In this document: positions 5,760 to 6,586 of the stretch, piece by piece | Layout: the number at the start of each line of letters is the position of its first letter | Numbering within the stretch: position 1 is the stretch's first letter | Source of the DNA: Clostridiales bacterium | Lineage (GTDB): Bacteria > Bacillota > Clostridia > Tissierellales > Sedimentibacteraceae | Assembly (NCBI GenBank): GCA_003487955.1 | Contig: DNNJ01000149.1 | Location: forward strand, 1 to 6,586 | DNA: 6,586 nt | Reading direction: 5' to 3' | Notes under the pieces: generated by a model | The model's input: the letters and a program-made list of their open reading frames with translations, nothing else | Told to the model about the DNA's origin: nothing | Database searches by the model: none | Translations under genes and position numbers: made by a program

Positions 5760-6586
5760 TTATTTTAGGCGTTCTTCTATTAGTTTCGCTAATTCAGCGG
5801 CATGGAAGTTTATTTCTTCCTGGTTTTCCCCTTCAATCATAACTCTGACAAGGGGCTCAGTACCTGAGGGTCTTATAAGAACCCTTCCATTGTTGTTAAA
5901 ATGCATTTCAATTTCTTCTATTTTGATTTTTATTATGTCATCACTTAAATAATCATTCTTTTTTTCTTCCGAAACATGGGCATTTACCAATACTTGAGGC
6001 ATATTCTTCATCATTGAGGAAAGTTCCGAAAGCTTTGCATTTTTTTGTTTTACAACACTTAACAGCTGAATGGCTGTTAAAAGTCCATCCCCTGTGGTGT
6101 TGTAGTCAAGAAAAATAATATGCCCTGACTGCTCTCCCCCTAAGGAATGTCCGTTCTTTAACATTTCTTCCAAAACATATCTGTCGCCGACAGTGGTTTT
6201 TACAATATCAATATTATTTTCCTTAAGACAGATATCTAGCCCCAAGTTGGTCATAACGGTTCCTACTATGGTGTTATTTTTAAGTTTCCCTTTTTCCTTT
6301 AAGCATGTGCCGCATATAGCAAGAACATGGTCGCCGTCAACTATATTTCCATTCTCATCTGATGCAATCAATCTGTCGGCGTCCCCGTCAAAGGAAAGTC
6401 CCACGTCAGCTCCTGTTTCTTGAACAAGTTTTTGAATTTCCTTCGGATTTGTAGAGCCGCAGCCTACATTTATATTTATTCCGTTTGGGTCATTGTGGAT
6501 TACATATACTTGTGCACCAAGCTCGTGCAGAAGCTGGGGTGCAGCTTTGTAAACAGCACCGTTTGCACAGTCAACAGCAATCTTAA
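5760..6586 (-). CDS. glmM: Phosphoglucosamine mutase, C-terminal part (5' end outside window)
   Basis: GlmM interconverts glucosamine-6-phosphate and glucosamine-1-phosphate in the cytoplasm, the step before UDP-GlcNAc synthesis for peptidoglycan. About 275 codons are present, roughly the last 60% of the usual 445-450 residues. The frame is open to the window edge. Visible landmarks are VDCANGA at the start of domain 2, the metal-binding loop DGDADR (6372-6389), the sugar-recognition segment GGEQSGH in domain 3, and the C-terminal phosphate-binding loop RPSGTEP (5853-5873) followed by LVRVMIEG. GGEQSGH and the lone DGDADR loop favour GlmM over phosphoglucomutase or phosphomannomutase. The catalytic serine loop lies upstream of the window. 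The GTG at 6404 is internal and not the start. No frameshift is seen. In many Firmicutes glmS lies near glmM; here the downstream neighbour is the helicase, after a 189-base repeat-filled spacer. No convincing terminator follows. Confidence 0.93.
   Translation of the reverse strand, partial: KIAVDCANGAVYKAAPQLLHELGAQVYVIHNDPNGININVGCGSTNPKEIQKLVQETGADVGLSFDGDADRLIASDENGNIVDGDHVLAICGTCLKEKGKLKNNTIVGTVMTNLGLDICLKENNIDIVKTTVGDRYVLEEMLKNGHSLGGEQSGHIIFLDYNTTGDGLLTAIQLLSVVKQKNAKLSELSSMMKNMPQVLVNAHVSEEKKNDYLSDDIIKIKIEEIEMHFNNNGRVLIRPSGTEPLVRVMIEGENQEEINFHAAELAKLIEERLK

Noticed and set aside
6193..6423. 76-residue plus-strand open frame opposite glmM
   Set aside because: Antisense to conserved GlmM motifs, including the DGDADR loop.

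Overview
The window is a 6.6-kb stretch of AT-rich chromosome. The base composition, AAGGA-type ribosome binding sites and the glmM and helicase sequences point to a low-GC Firmicute, most likely a member of the Clostridia. This assignment is by general resemblance and was not checked by search.

Layout: (1) Positions 1-159 are an AT-rich leader with two overlapping TATAAT boxes, a degenerate copy of a dispersed repeat (TTATCCTGAGCG core) and a small palindrome. (2) Positions 160-660, plus strand, hold a small 2H phosphoesterase of the 2'-5' RNA ligase (LigT-like) family with both HxT motifs. (3) Positions about 671-783 hold an inverted-repeat element with 19-bp arms, sitting between two convergent genes. 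(4) Positions 738-5570, minus strand, hold one 1610-residue protein that joins a DEDD-type exonuclease-like domain, a complete RecQ-type SF2 helicase core and a complete UvrD/Rep-type SF1 helicase core. Its last dozen or so codons run into the inverted-repeat element. (5) Positions 5571-5759 carry a near-consensus sigma-A promoter for the helicase, a palindrome near its start site, and several decayed repeat copies. (6) Positions 5760-6586, minus strand, hold the C-terminal part of glmM (phosphoglucosamine mutase), whose 5' end lies beyond the window.

The housekeeping gene is glmM. The giant helicase is the notable object: two motors from different superfamilies and a nuclease-like domain in one chain suggest a self-contained DNA-processing machine for repair, recombination or defence. 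It has its own promoter, is separated from glmM by repeats, and faces the RNA-ligase-like gene convergently, so no operon is evident. No CRISPR array, tRNA, rRNA, transposase or phage gene was seen.
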